This document shows, in pieces, positions 33,373 through 41,927 of a stretch of DNA of 64,000 nt; within the stretch, counting starts at the first letter, position 1; every line of letters starts with the position of its first letter. The position numbers were made by a program, and so were the translations under genes. The notes under the pieces are model-generated. The model was not told the origin of the DNA. It worked only from the letters and a program-made list of their open reading frames with translations, and did not search any database. Source of the DNA: CANLBN01 sp965230205 (lineage in GTDB: Bacteria; Pseudomonadota; Gammaproteobacteria; Pseudomonadales; Cellvibrionaceae); the NCBI GenBank assembly GCA_965230205.1, contig OZ245996.1, positions 1,736,001 through 1,800,000 on the forward strand, given 5' to 3'.

Positions 33373-35088
33373 ATGTCTGGTGTTTCCGGCGCTTCTGGCG
33401 CTAGCTCTTCGAATAACTCTTCTTCATCATTCTCAGAGAGTGATAGCTCGAACGATAGTCAATCAGATGTATCCTCAGTTTCCAGTATTAACGATAATCT
33501 GTCCTCATCTCAAACGACGAGTGATGAATTATCTAATGCCGCGACAACTCAGCAACAGTTAACGGCAGAGCCAACAGTAGAGGAAAGGATTGCAGCAGAA
33601 AGAACCACCGCAGAGCAATTAATGGGTGTGGATGCTGGCCAAGCGACACAAACTCCAGCCGATGTTAAAGCGGATGAAATGATTGCCAATAACTCGCGCA
33701 CAATTAATATGCGTGGTGGTAATCCATCGGTACAGCGTTTGGATACAGAATCATTAGCGCATGATGTGGTGAAGTTAAGTCATACGGATCCGAAGCTGGC
33801 GAATGATGTCACTGAGTCTCTTGCGAATAAATTAAATGATACTCAGTATGAGTCATTCGGCACGCAATTAGAGACGGCCTATAAGCAACAGGCTCAGGCT
33901 TATCAGAATCTAGCCGGCGATCAGCTCGCAGGAAAAATTGAAGTGGATGCTGCCGCTGCATCTGAGCTTGCCGATAAGTTGATGGATAATGCGACAACTG
34001 TAAGTGGCACTCGCTCAGGCAGTACTCGAGAAACTCTTGATGTGAATGAATTAGCTTATCAGCTAGAAGCAGCAGCAAAGCAAGATCCTGCCATGGCGAT
34101 GGCTGCCAAGATGACTATTGATAATAAGCTGAGTGCTAATCAGCTTGGTGAATTAAATCGGCTCGTTGGCGGTGGTGATACGTTTGTCGATAATATGTCG
34201 CTTGCCGTTTCTCATCCTGTTGAAGGCTTGGTCGGTGCAGGCAAAAATTTTGTTAATGGCCTCAGTGATCTTTCAGAGTTTGCTATTCAAGGTTTTGGTT
34301 ATTATGGAGCGGCCCGTATTAATCATTCCGCAGCGATGGTGTCGCTGACAAACCCTGAGTTGGGACAACAGCTATTTGATCAAGCAGCTGTTTCTATAGA
34401 GGAGGTCAAGAAAATTGATGTGCCTTCATTCGAACTCACTAACCGTGCACAGCGTGGCGGAGCGGTCATAGGTACTGCTGCTGAGTTGGCAACGGGTGTA
34501 GGGGCGTTGGTTAAAGGCGGTATTAAATTAGCCACCAAAGCCGATGATATTGTAGAAATAGTGGTGCGTAGTCAGGATGAAGCGTCGGAAGTCGTTGATA
34601 ATTTGCCTACTAGAGTACAGCTAGATACTCGTACTGAGTTCCGAAATGTTTCTAAAGACCCTCAGCCTAATACAGTTTATGAATTTGATGGGATTACTTA
34701 CACGACAGATGATTTAGGGCGAGGTGTTAGTTCTTCAGGAGAGCTGCGGCTTGGGGCGGGTGGTAACCGATTCCATGACGATCGATTAATTGGTCATCAA
34801 GGTATTGAGGATGATATTGCTTTCCACGCAGGGGCAGATGAATTTGGTTTTCAAGGGGGCGCTCTGAATTTATCACCGGGTAATAAATCCTTAAATATCC
34901 GTGAGTATCGTGCCTTTGAAAGAGAATTAAAGGGCTTGTTGGAGCAAGGGCATACTGTTGATGTCGATTTTAGAAGAGTGTTTTATCCGAATAACACTAC
35001 CGTAAGACCAGATGAGTATCGGGTTATTTATCAGGTCGATAATGGAGAGCCAGAGATACGCAGTTTCTTTAATAGGGAAGGTGGGTAA
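33373..35088 (+). CDS. Polymorphic toxin with C-terminal Endonuclease_NS_2-like nuclease domain
   Basis: A 571-aa protein starting MSGVSGASGASS, with AGGTG 8 bases before the ATG at 33373. Residues 1-60 are low-complexity Ser/Asn/Asp; ~100-260 are helical; ~265-390 contain Gly/Ala-rich, partly hydrophobic helices. The last ~125 residues match the DNA/RNA non-specific endonuclease type 2 fold: TYTTDDLGRG, DDIAFHAGADEFGFQGGALNL (candidate catalytic His), NKSLNIREYRAFERELKGLL, VDVDFRRVFYPN and RPDEYRVIYQVDNGEPEIRSF. This domain ends B. subtilis YeeF-type LXG toxins, and the next gene encodes a YezG-like immunity protein, which supports the call. There is no signal peptide or LXG, PAAR or Rhs trafficking domain, so the delivery route is unknown. 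Confidence 0.82.
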   Translation: MSGVSGASGASSSNNSSSSFSESDSSNDSQSDVSSVSSINDNLSSSQTTSDELSNAATTQQQLTAEPTVEERIAAERTTAEQLMGVDAGQATQTPADVKADEMIANNSRTINMRGGNPSVQRLDTESLAHDVVKLSHTDPKLANDVTESLANKLNDTQYESFGTQLETAYKQQAQAYQNLAGDQLAGKIEVDAAAASELADKLMDNATTVSGTRSGSTRETLDVNELAYQLEAAAKQDPAMAMAAKMTIDNKLSANQLGELNRLVGGGDTFVDNMSLAVSHPVEGLVGAGKNFVNGLSDLSEFAIQGFGYYGAARINHSAAMVSLTNPELGQQLFDQAAVSIEEVKKIDVPSFELTNRAQRGGAVIGTAAELATGVGALVKGGIKLATKADDIVEIVVRSQDEASEVVDNLPTRVQLDTRTEFRNVSKDPQPNTVYEFDGITYTTDDLGRGVSSSGELRLGAGGNRFHDDRLIGHQGIEDDIAFHAGADEFGFQGGALNLSPGNKSLNIREYRAFERELKGLLEQGHTVDVDFRRVFYPNNTTVRPDEYRVIYQVDNGEPEIRSFFNREGG

Positions 35089-35188
35089 ATAGTTTCGTAG
35101 ACTTTTATTAACTTCATAATATTATAATAAAGTTGCGCATGTGAGCTTAAAAAACGGTAGAATCACGGGACCTCATAGTTAACGGTAC

Positions 35189-35524
35189 ATGAGGAACCTT
35201 CAGTTAAGAAAGAGGATGATGTTAGTGTTTCAAGATCCAGTAGAATGCTATCAAGCTATAGCTGATGAACTTGTACAAGTGATAAAAGAGCCTTGGAAAC
35301 GTATTAACGTTGACGCTAAGTTAGCAGGCGAATCTTCGGTGAATACCAAAATAACGTATTTAAAACCTAGTGGTGATAAAGGGAGTACTGTGGATGTGAT
35401 TATGTTGCCTCGTTATTTTTTTGAGCTTGCAACATTAGTTAGTACTAAGGAAAAGGGGTTGTACAAGCAGTGCCATTTTGTTCTAACAGATGATGGAAAA
35501 TTTGATGTGGACTTTGAATATTAA
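35189..35524 (+). CDS. YezG-family immunity protein
   Basis: A small acidic protein of the YezG/DUF600 type, the immunity family of YeeF-like nuclease toxins. Visible features are IKEPWKRINVDAKL near the N-terminus, and the C-terminal FVLTDDGKFDVDFEY, which matches the F..DGKF..+F.Y ending of the family. It should bind and block the nuclease domain of the preceding gene, 100 bp upstream. The start is uncertain: the frame opens at an ATG (35189) without Shine-Dalgarno, has two ATGs at 35216 and 35219 directly touching AGAGG, and a GTG at 35225 with AGAGG at 9 bases, giving a 99-aa product. I favour 35225 as actual start but list the open frame. Confidence 0.75.
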   Translation: MRNLQLRKRMMLVFQDPVECYQAIADELVQVIKEPWKRINVDAKLAGESSVNTKITYLKPSGDKGSTVDVIMLPRYFFELATLVSTKEKGLYKQCHFVLTDDGKFDVDFEY

Positions 35525-35551
35525 AAGCCATTGCTAAAAAGAGAGAAAAAT

Positions 35552-35571
35552 AATGATTCTTTGTAATCATT
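35552..35571 (-). terminator. Terminator of the TVP38-like gene
   Basis: On the minus strand AATGATT-ACAAAG-AATCATT is followed by ATTTTTCTCTCTTTTT, a good rho-independent layout, 14 bp past the stop of the gene at 35585. Confidence 0.7.
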
Positions 35572-35584
35572 GTCCCATCTGAGC

Positions 35585-36277
35585 TTATCGAATAATCACT
35601 CGGTTTCTTAATAAAAATCCAAATGCTAATGGCACGATAGCGACTAATAGCATGGAAGCAATAAGTTGCAGGCTAAAAATATCCTGTACAGAATTTATCT
35701 GCGCGAGGCTGCGGCCAGCATTCACATACACAAATAATATAGCGAGTAGGCCCAGTTGGGTGGATAGGTAAAATTTCCATGTACTGAGTTGGCTAACGCC
35801 TAAAGCAATCGCCGGGATAGAAAAAGGCATGCCGGGTATGAGCCGAATGCTGAGGGCAACCATAAAGTTATTGGTTTCGGCAGCTTGTTGTAGTGTCGGG
35901 AATTTTTTGGTCAGGTGTTGCTGTGCTTTATTTTGTAGCCAGTCTCGCAATAAATAACGTGTTGATAGAAACAGACAGGTCCCGCCCAAGGCACTCATAA
36001 ACGAGACGATCAGTAAGCCTTGTATATTGCCAAATAAATAGCCTGCAATCATCGTCGGCACGCTGACAAACGGTGTTGGCAGTGCGCATACCAGAAAGTA
36101 GAAGGCCATAAATATCAGCGCGCCTTTTAAGCGGTTTTCTTCGACATAGCTTAACGCGTTAATTGCACTGGCTTTGGCAGCGCTTAACGAAAACTGATCC
36201 TGAAACATCACTATAAATAGCGCGGTAGCTGTCAATAATAATAAAAAAAGCAGTATTTTATGGTTCATTATTATCAT
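35585..36277 (-). CDS. TVP38/TMEM64 (VTT/DedA-like) family membrane protein
   Basis: A 230-aa integral membrane protein. The VTT domain is seen as FLVCALPTPFVSVPTMIAGYLFGNIQGLL, followed by ALGGTCLFLSTRYLLRDW and the family motif SIRLIPGMPFSIPAIALGVSQLS. VTT-domain proteins are lipid-scramblase or transporter-related and occur widely as DedA/TMEM64 relatives; the substrate here is unknown. The start could be either ATG at 36277 or 36268. A good terminator follows. It is a single-gene unit between the toxin pair and an exported-protein pair. Confidence 0.88.
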   Translation of the reverse strand: MIIMNHKILLFLLLLTATALFIVMFQDQFSLSAAKASAINALSYVEENRLKGALIFMAFYFLVCALPTPFVSVPTMIAGYLFGNIQGLLIVSFMSALGGTCLFLSTRYLLRDWLQNKAQQHLTKKFPTLQQAAETNNFMVALSIRLIPGMPFSIPAIALGVSQLSTWKFYLSTQLGLLAILFVYVNAGRSLAQINSVQDIFSLQLIASMLLVAIVPLAFGFLLRNRVIIR

Positions 36278-36485
36278 CTGCCGCGTTATCTATATCAGTA
36301 TGGCGTGAATTAGGGGTAGCCGAGTGCTTAAATATGCTTAGATGATTGCCGGAGCGTAAAGTTCATTGGTGGTGTATTGTTTCATTTTCGGCTGTACTTA
36401 TAGGTGATATAGCTGACGAAGTAGGCTAATTTGGGGCATCTGCATGAATAACGTTCATTTGTACCGTTTTGTTGTTACCTATTAT

Positions 36486-37895
36486 TTAGAAGACTTTTTT
36501 ATTCATACCTAGTGTGTAGCTCTTGCCATTGTGTTTTGTGACGGTTAAGTGTGTTGTTGACTTCAATGGTATTAGTTTGATGGATTCGAGGTTTTTGCAA
36601 TTTGATTGTTTGGCTATTGGTTTGAAGTAGAACTCAGATGTGCTTGAAAGTTCGTTAACCAGTTTTAATTCTAATGCAGACTTACATTGTTCTGTTGGAT
36701 TAATAAAATTGGCAAGTATTTTATTATTGTTAGCCGGGTTAACAAAAAACATCGTTGCAGATCTGTTTGCCCGCCATAGACCCACAAGGTTTTCATAGCC
36801 TCTGCAGGCCCCCCAGTCTTGCTTGCATGTTTTCTTTGCTTTTATGTTGGTATCAATAACAATATCATTTTGGGCTTTGTTACGCAGCTGTAGGTTAGTG
36901 ATTCCCCATTGTTGGTTTTTATAAAATACTTTCGCATTCACGTAGATGTTGCTACGATTTTTGTTTAGCCTTCTCATAATTGCCAAAGACTGGCCTGCTG
37001 CACCTTGCGGCAATGTAATAAGCGGCTTGTGTCGAATAATGCCTTTGCAATTATTAGCAGATTGGCTTTCAAAGCTAACAGGAAATGCAGCGGTATCCCA
37101 TTCGCATTCATATTGATCCGAAATTGGTTTTTGCGATTTTTGATACACCATAGAAACGGTAACCGGTTTGTCTTCGGTGATGGCCCAGTCACTTGGCTTT
37201 GCTTCAATCAATAAATGAGTGGCTAGTACAACAGGCATTTCTGCATGCGTTGTTTTTCCGTCGGGGTATCGCGCTGCTACTTTTAGTGTAAATGTTGTGG
37301 GGGTGTGATTTGCCCTCATTTTTTTAGAGGGTAGCTCAGGAATGGTAATAATTGCCTGACATTGATTGTCTTTGACATTTACAAATCCTTTAGGCGCGAT
37401 ACTCCATTGGCAGTGTAATTTGTCTCTCAATTCAGGAGGGGTAACACTGAGGTCAGCAGTAGCAGTGTCACTCATTCCAAGAGCGGTTGCTATAGGAATA
37501 ATGCGTACTGTTCGGCTAATGCGTTTCTCAAGTTCATTAAGTAGACGTTCGTAACGTTCTGTATCATTATTCGAGTAAGCTTCGATGGCAAGATTGTATT
37601 TGTCTGCTTGTGGCGACAGGTTTTTCTTTTTAACTAATGCTTCTAGATCTTCTAATTTTTTGGTGATCAGTATCAGCTTGTCAGATTTTGATAAGTTAAT
37701 AGCATCCAGTTGCTGTGATATTTTTTCTATCGCTTTGGCTGCGACTGGGTCATTACAGACAATACTAATTTCAGCATTGGTATTTTGAGAAATAGTATTA
37801 TTGCAATTGCCAGAAATAGACGGGGCGGTCTGCGCTATTGTTGTTTTTGTTGCTGAGAGCAGGGCGAGAGATAAAAAAAATAACATCCGTTTCAT
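36486..37895 (-). CDS. Exported protein with coiled coil and Ig-like repeats, unknown
   Basis: A 469-aa protein whose ATG at 37895 has GAGG at 6 bases; the signal peptide MKRMLFFLSLALLSATKTTIAQ ends near IAQ-TA. Residues ~25-50 are Asn-rich (SGNCNNTISQNTNAEISI), ~55-130 form a helical/coiled-coil region, and ~150-330 hold two beta-rich repeats, each with paired Cys (LHCQWSIAPKG ... DNQC; YECEWDTAAFP ... NNC), likely disulfide-bonded Ig-like folds. The C-terminal ~110 residues contain four further Cys residues (KKTCKQDWGACRGYE). The Asn-rich head echoes that of the 86-aa protein encoded 8 bp upstream, so the two probably work together. Not recognised. Confidence 0.65.
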   Translation of the reverse strand: MKRMLFFLSLALLSATKTTIAQTAPSISGNCNNTISQNTNAEISIVCNDPVAAKAIEKISQQLDAINLSKSDKLILITKKLEDLEALVKKKNLSPQADKYNLAIEAYSNNDTERYERLLNELEKRISRTVRIIPIATALGMSDTATADLSVTPPELRDKLHCQWSIAPKGFVNVKDNQCQAIITIPELPSKKMRANHTPTTFTLKVAARYPDGKTTHAEMPVVLATHLLIEAKPSDWAITEDKPVTVSMVYQKSQKPISDQYECEWDTAAFPVSFESQSANNCKGIIRHKPLITLPQGAAGQSLAIMRRLNKNRSNIYVNAKVFYKNQQWGITNLQLRNKAQNDIVIDTNIKAKKTCKQDWGACRGYENLVGLWRANRSATMFFVNPANNNKILANFINPTEQCKSALELKLVNELSSTSEFYFKPIAKQSNCKNLESIKLIPLKSTTHLTVTKHNGKSYTLGMNKKVF

Positions 37896-37903
37896 GTTGT
37901 TCC

Positions 37904-38164
37904 TCAATGTCCGGCGGTTTCTTGGGAATCCGAAGGTGATGATATTGTGACGGTTGTATTAGTGTTGCCGATGATCTGGTTATTATTGTTGCCAGTGATA
38001 TTACCGCTCACAACTGTGGTGTTGCTATTATCATTGATGTTAACGCCACCGTTACTGGCATTTTGTTCTACCGTGGGTGTGCTATGTTGAAATGATACGG
38101 TAATAACTGCTGCAGCTATTGTTGCTATGGCAGCTATTGATGCGATAAGAATTTTTTTATCCAT
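37904..38164 (-). CDS. Small Asn/Thr-rich exported or membrane-anchored protein
   Basis: An 86-aa protein; the ATG at 38164 has AGGAAGGA at ideal distance, and the longer open frame to 38263 is not supported. A hydrophobic segment (ILIASIAAIATIAAAVITVSF) is followed by an Asn/Thr/Ser-rich region of short repeats (GVNINDNSNTTVVSGNITGNNNN, in pieces of N-T-T-V), suggestive of a small beta-solenoid or amyloid-like surface. It overlaps no gene and ends 8 bp before the start of the 469-aa exported protein gene. Both occupy the place where aapP would be expected. Confidence 0.65.
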   Translation of the reverse strand: MDKKILIASIAAIATIAAAVITVSFQHSTPTVEQNASNGGVNINDNSNTTVVSGNITGNNNNQIIGNTNTTVTISSPSDSQETAGH

Positions 38165-38297
38165 TTTTTCCTTCCTAGTGGCCTGCTTTTTATTATTATG
38201 ACCAAACGGCGTATTTAAGGTGATGTAATTAGCGTATAGGATAGTGTTATATTTTAAAAGCACTGAAAAGCTTTATATGTTAAAAATATAATAATTC

Positions 38298-39368
38298 CTA
38301 CCGTTCTTTCGCCTCAACATACTCCAATCTACGGCTGTAGCGTGATAAGGAATAACATATCACCCAAAATACCAGACCAACAAAGACATAGCCTTCTTTG
38401 GTGTAGCGAATCCATTCCGAGTTGCTAGCAGTAAATTGCACAATACCCAAAAAGTCGAACATGCCAATAATATAAACTAATGTGGTTTCTTTAATTAAGC
38501 TGATAAAGGCACTGACAATGCCGGGTACAACGAGAGTGATAGCTTGAGGCAATATAATAATAAACATCGATTGCCAGTAGCTTAGGCCTGTCGCATCAGC
38601 TGCTTCATACTGCCCTTTAGGGATAGCCTGTAGGCCACCGCGAATAATCTCCGCCATATAGGCCGCAGCAAATAAGCTAACGCCCACTAATACTCGTAGT
38701 AAAGAGTCAACATTCACACCTTCTGGCATGAATAATGGGAACATGACTGACGCCATAAATAAAACGGTAATTAATGGCACGCCGCGCCATAGTTCGATAA
38801 AGCCAATACAAAAAAACCGAATCGCTTTTAGTTGTGAATGTCGCCCCAGTGCCAGCAATAAGCCCAACGGAAACGAGCAGGTAATGCCTACAACGGCAAT
38901 GACCAAGGTTAAGAACAGACCACCCCAATAGCGAGTTTCGACAATGGTTAAGTCAAATAGGCCACCGTACAGTAATGCAAACGCTAGCCAGGGAAATAAC
39001 AGTAGTGTGATTAAAAAGCAGATTTTTCGCAGGCGTATGCTCAGTACATGATTTGCAGCAGACAGAAAAACCAACACTGCAAAAATAATGGCGCAAAGAT
39101 TTAATCGCCAGATTTCTTCACTAGGATATTGCCCGTACATCAGCTGTTGCCACCAGACGTTAATATATACCCAGCAAGCGCCATCTTTATTACAGTCACT
39201 GGCGGCATTACCAAACCAGTTTGCATCCACAATTGCCCAGTTGATAATTGGTGGTAGTGTGAGATACAAAAAGCCGAGAGAAAAAATAGTCAGTAATGTT
39301 TTTACCCAGTCACCAAATAGCTGCTGGTAAATATCGCTGAGTTTATTGTTAGTCGTTGGCTGGTTCAT
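38298..39368 (-). CDS. aapM: General L-amino acid ABC transporter permease AapM
   Basis: A 356-aa inner-membrane permease of the HAAT family. It has an N-terminal membrane segment, the Trp/Asn/Cys-rich periplasmic loop (WFGNAASDCNKDGACWVYINVWW) typical of AapM/BztC, and the C-terminal permease core with the EAA loop (YEAADATGLSYWQSMFIIILPQA). It follows aapQ by 3 bp. Normally aapP (ATPase) comes next, but it is not there. Confidence 0.93.
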   Translation of the reverse strand: MNQPTTNNKLSDIYQQLFGDWVKTLLTIFSLGFLYLTLPPIINWAIVDANWFGNAASDCNKDGACWVYINVWWQQLMYGQYPSEEIWRLNLCAIIFAVLVFLSAANHVLSIRLRKICFLITLLLFPWLAFALLYGGLFDLTIVETRYWGGLFLTLVIAVVGITCSFPLGLLLALGRHSQLKAIRFFCIGFIELWRGVPLITVLFMASVMFPLFMPEGVNVDSLLRVLVGVSLFAAAYMAEIIRGGLQAIPKGQYEAADATGLSYWQSMFIIILPQAITLVVPGIVSAFISLIKETTLVYIIGMFDFLGIVQFTASNSEWIRYTKEGYVFVGLVFWVICYSLSRYSRRLEYVEAKER

Positions 39369-39371
39369 TGT

Positions 39372-40535
39372 TTAACGCTCGACTAATAAGAAGCGTTTAT
39401 TGTAGATGTTCATAAGTAAGGCGATAACCAAGCTGATAAATAAATAAACCAGCATGACCATTAGCAATATTTCTACCGCTTGGCCGGTTTGGTTTAAGGC
39501 TGTGCCTGCAAATACTAATACAATATCCGGGTAGGCAATTGCTGCTGCCAGCGATGAATTTTTAGTAAGGGTTAAGTACTGATTGGTTAACGGCGGGATG
39601 ATAACCCGCATTGCATTCGGGATAATAATCAGGCGCATAATTTGTAAGCTGCGCAAACCTAAGGCACGTGCGGCATCAATTTGACCTTTATCGACGGATA
39701 GAATACCTGAGCGAACATTTTCTGCAATATAAGCGCCGGTATAAGTGGAGAGTGCCAGGCACAGGGCAAAAAATTCTGGTGTGACAACAATGCCACCTTC
39801 AAAGTTAAAACCACTTAAGGCCGGTATGCTCCAGGTAATGGTGATATTAGTAAAGGTGTAGAGTATGCCTATCAATGCAGCCAGAGGGATAAGCCGGTAT
39901 AGCCACCATTGTTTTGGACGATTTTCTCCCGTGGTAATGCGATATTTTTTTGCTTGTCTAAGGAAGTAAAAAAATACTATGAGTGCAGTTACCAGCCCTA
40001 CTAAAAACCACTCGTAGTGCCCGTTTGTGATTGGGCTGGGCAGGTGTAAGCCACGATTATTCATAAATATCGTGTCGAAAAATTCCAGACTTTTACGTGG
40101 TGATGGTAGCGGTTGCAATACTGCAAAGTACCAGAAAAATACCTGTAGCAATAAGGGAATGTTGCGCAGGGTTTCAACGTAAACCGTTGCAATTCTTGAG
40201 GCAATAGGGTGGCCAGACAGGCGCATAATGCCGATAGAAAAACCAATCACCGTTGCAAAAATAATGGATATAACTGAAACCAATAAGGTGTTGAGTAAGG
40301 CTGCAATAAATAAACGCAAGTAACTGCTGGAGGAATTGTATTCGATCAGGCTAGAGGCAATATCAAAGCCCGTTTCTGATTGCAAAAAATCAAAACCTGA
40401 CGCAATGCCTTGTTTCACTAAATTATTACTGGCGTTATTGATTAAGAAAAAAAGTGTCGTTATTACAACTAGCCAAAGCAGCGTTTGGTAAATAATTTTG
40501 CGAACACGAATGCTGTTAAATAAGCTAGGTTTCAT
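39372..40535 (-). CDS. aapQ: General L-amino acid ABC transporter permease AapQ
   Basis: A 387-aa permease paired with AapM. The N-terminal membrane segment is followed by GFDFLQSETGFDIASSLIEY, a signature stretch of AapQ/BztB, and by two blocks of permease segments; the EAA loop is IDAARALGLRSLQIMRLIIIPNAMR. AapQ and AapM form the translocation pore for broad-range L-amino acid uptake. It lies 105 bp downstream of aapJ. Confidence 0.93.
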   Translation of the reverse strand: MKPSLFNSIRVRKIIYQTLLWLVVITTLFFLINNASNNLVKQGIASGFDFLQSETGFDIASSLIEYNSSSSYLRLFIAALLNTLLVSVISIIFATVIGFSIGIMRLSGHPIASRIATVYVETLRNIPLLLQVFFWYFAVLQPLPSPRKSLEFFDTIFMNNRGLHLPSPITNGHYEWFLVGLVTALIVFFYFLRQAKKYRITTGENRPKQWWLYRLIPLAALIGILYTFTNITITWSIPALSGFNFEGGIVVTPEFFALCLALSTYTGAYIAENVRSGILSVDKGQIDAARALGLRSLQIMRLIIIPNAMRVIIPPLTNQYLTLTKNSSLAAAIAYPDIVLVFAGTALNQTGQAVEILLMVMLVYLFISLVIALLMNIYNKRFLLVER

Positions 40536-40640
40536 TATCGTGGAAGAATAATGAAAGCGTGATGATGTAGATTGCTATGCATAAAGCTACTCAAGTGATT
40601 GCCGCTATTATAGTTGTTTAAAAATAATAGCGGCAGATTC

Positions 40641-41657
40641 TTAATTGAGTGGAATGGCATACATTAGGCCACCGTTCTTCCATAAATGGTTAAGTTCACG
40701 AGGGATTTTGAGTTGGCTATTAGCGCCGACATTGCGGTCATAAATTTCACCATAGTTGCCCACCGCTGTAATGGCTTTTACGGCCCAATCTTTATCTAGG
40801 CCAAGGTTTTTTCCATTTTCCCCACTGGTGCCAAGAAAGCGAGCAACCCTTGGGTTTTTGTTGGAAGTTTGCGATCCAATATTGGCTTGAGTGATGTTGA
40901 GTTCTTCTGCTTCGATTAATGCCATTAGTGTCCACTTTACAATATCGAACCATTGGTCGTCATCGTGGCGTACTGCTGGGCCTAAGGGTTCTTTTGATAT
41001 CGTTTCTGCCAGAATAACGTGGTCATTAGGCTTTTGCATTTTTAACCGTTGTGCCGCAAGGCCGGACTTATCACTGGTATAGACATCGCAACGGCCCAGA
41101 TCATAAGCGCTCGCCACTTCGCTAGATTTTTCAAACAGCACCGCTTTGTATTTCATATTATTGGATGCAAAAAAATCAGCCACATTGGTTTCGGTACTGG
41201 TGCCGGTATTCATACAGATGGAAGCGCCATTTAATTCTTTAGCTTCTTTAATACCAAGATCTTTGCGTACCATAAAGCCTTGGCCATCATACATATTGAC
41301 GCCGGCAAAGTTTAAGCCGAGTTTGGTGTCTCTGCTTAATGTCCATGTTGTCACGCGGGATAAAATATCAATTTCACCGGTTTGTAAGGCTGTAAATCGT
41401 GTTTTGCCTGATGTCGGGACATAGGTCACTTTATTGGCATCGCCCAAAACGGCTGCGGCAACGGCTCGGCAAACATCAACATCCATTCCCTCCCAGTTGC
41501 CTTGTTTGTCTGGGTTGGAAAACCCGGTTAAGCCATTGGTGACACCGCACTTTAGTTCGCCTCGAGATTTAATGGTATCTAGTGTGCCTGCAAAGAGAGA
41601 GGGTGATAAGGCAATCAGCGCAGCAGATAATAGTAATTGTGGTTTTATGTTAAGCAT
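40641..41657 (-). CDS. aapJ: General L-amino acid-binding protein AapJ
   Basis: A 338-aa periplasmic solute-binding protein. The signal peptide ends at SLFA-GT; then come TLDTIKSRGELKCGVTNGLTGFS and GMDVDVCRAVAAAVLGD, typical of AapJ/BztA (family 3 binding proteins), with the ligand-site region VPTSGKTRFTALQTGEIDIL. It is the first gene of the aapJQM unit; GGAGG lies 8 bases before the ATG. The ~105-bp gap to aapQ allows for differential expression of the abundant binding protein. Confidence 0.95.
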   Translation of the reverse strand: MLNIKPQLLLSAALIALSPSLFAGTLDTIKSRGELKCGVTNGLTGFSNPDKQGNWEGMDVDVCRAVAAAVLGDANKVTYVPTSGKTRFTALQTGEIDILSRVTTWTLSRDTKLGLNFAGVNMYDGQGFMVRKDLGIKEAKELNGASICMNTGTSTETNVADFFASNNMKYKAVLFEKSSEVASAYDLGRCDVYTSDKSGLAAQRLKMQKPNDHVILAETISKEPLGPAVRHDDDQWFDIVKWTLMALIEAEELNITQANIGSQTSNKNPRVARFLGTSGENGKNLGLDKDWAVKAITAVGNYGEIYDRNVGANSQLKIPRELNHLWKNGGLMYAIPLN

Positions 41658-41927
41658 GTGATAACCCTCCCAAGGCGTATGTTACTGCTCGCTATTATTC
41701 ATTATTTCAATACAAACTGTAAGTAGTGTTTGTGGCGGTTTTATCAGGTGCTGATATTAATAGCCACTCAATTATTGAGTTTTCTTTATTCAAAATGTTC
41801 AACGGTTTTAAGAAATATTATTGTAATGCAAAGGGCTTCTTTGTTAGTGTCGAGAGGTCGTTCGTGCCAGTGCAAAATATTTCGCCTGTGATACCTGTGA
41901 TGATTTATTTAAAACGTAAACGGGTAA

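Noticed and set aside
15698..35524. Integrated prophage or conjugative element
   Set aside because: No integrase, structural phage, replication or transfer genes, and no tRNA attachment site are visible; only accessory cassettes.
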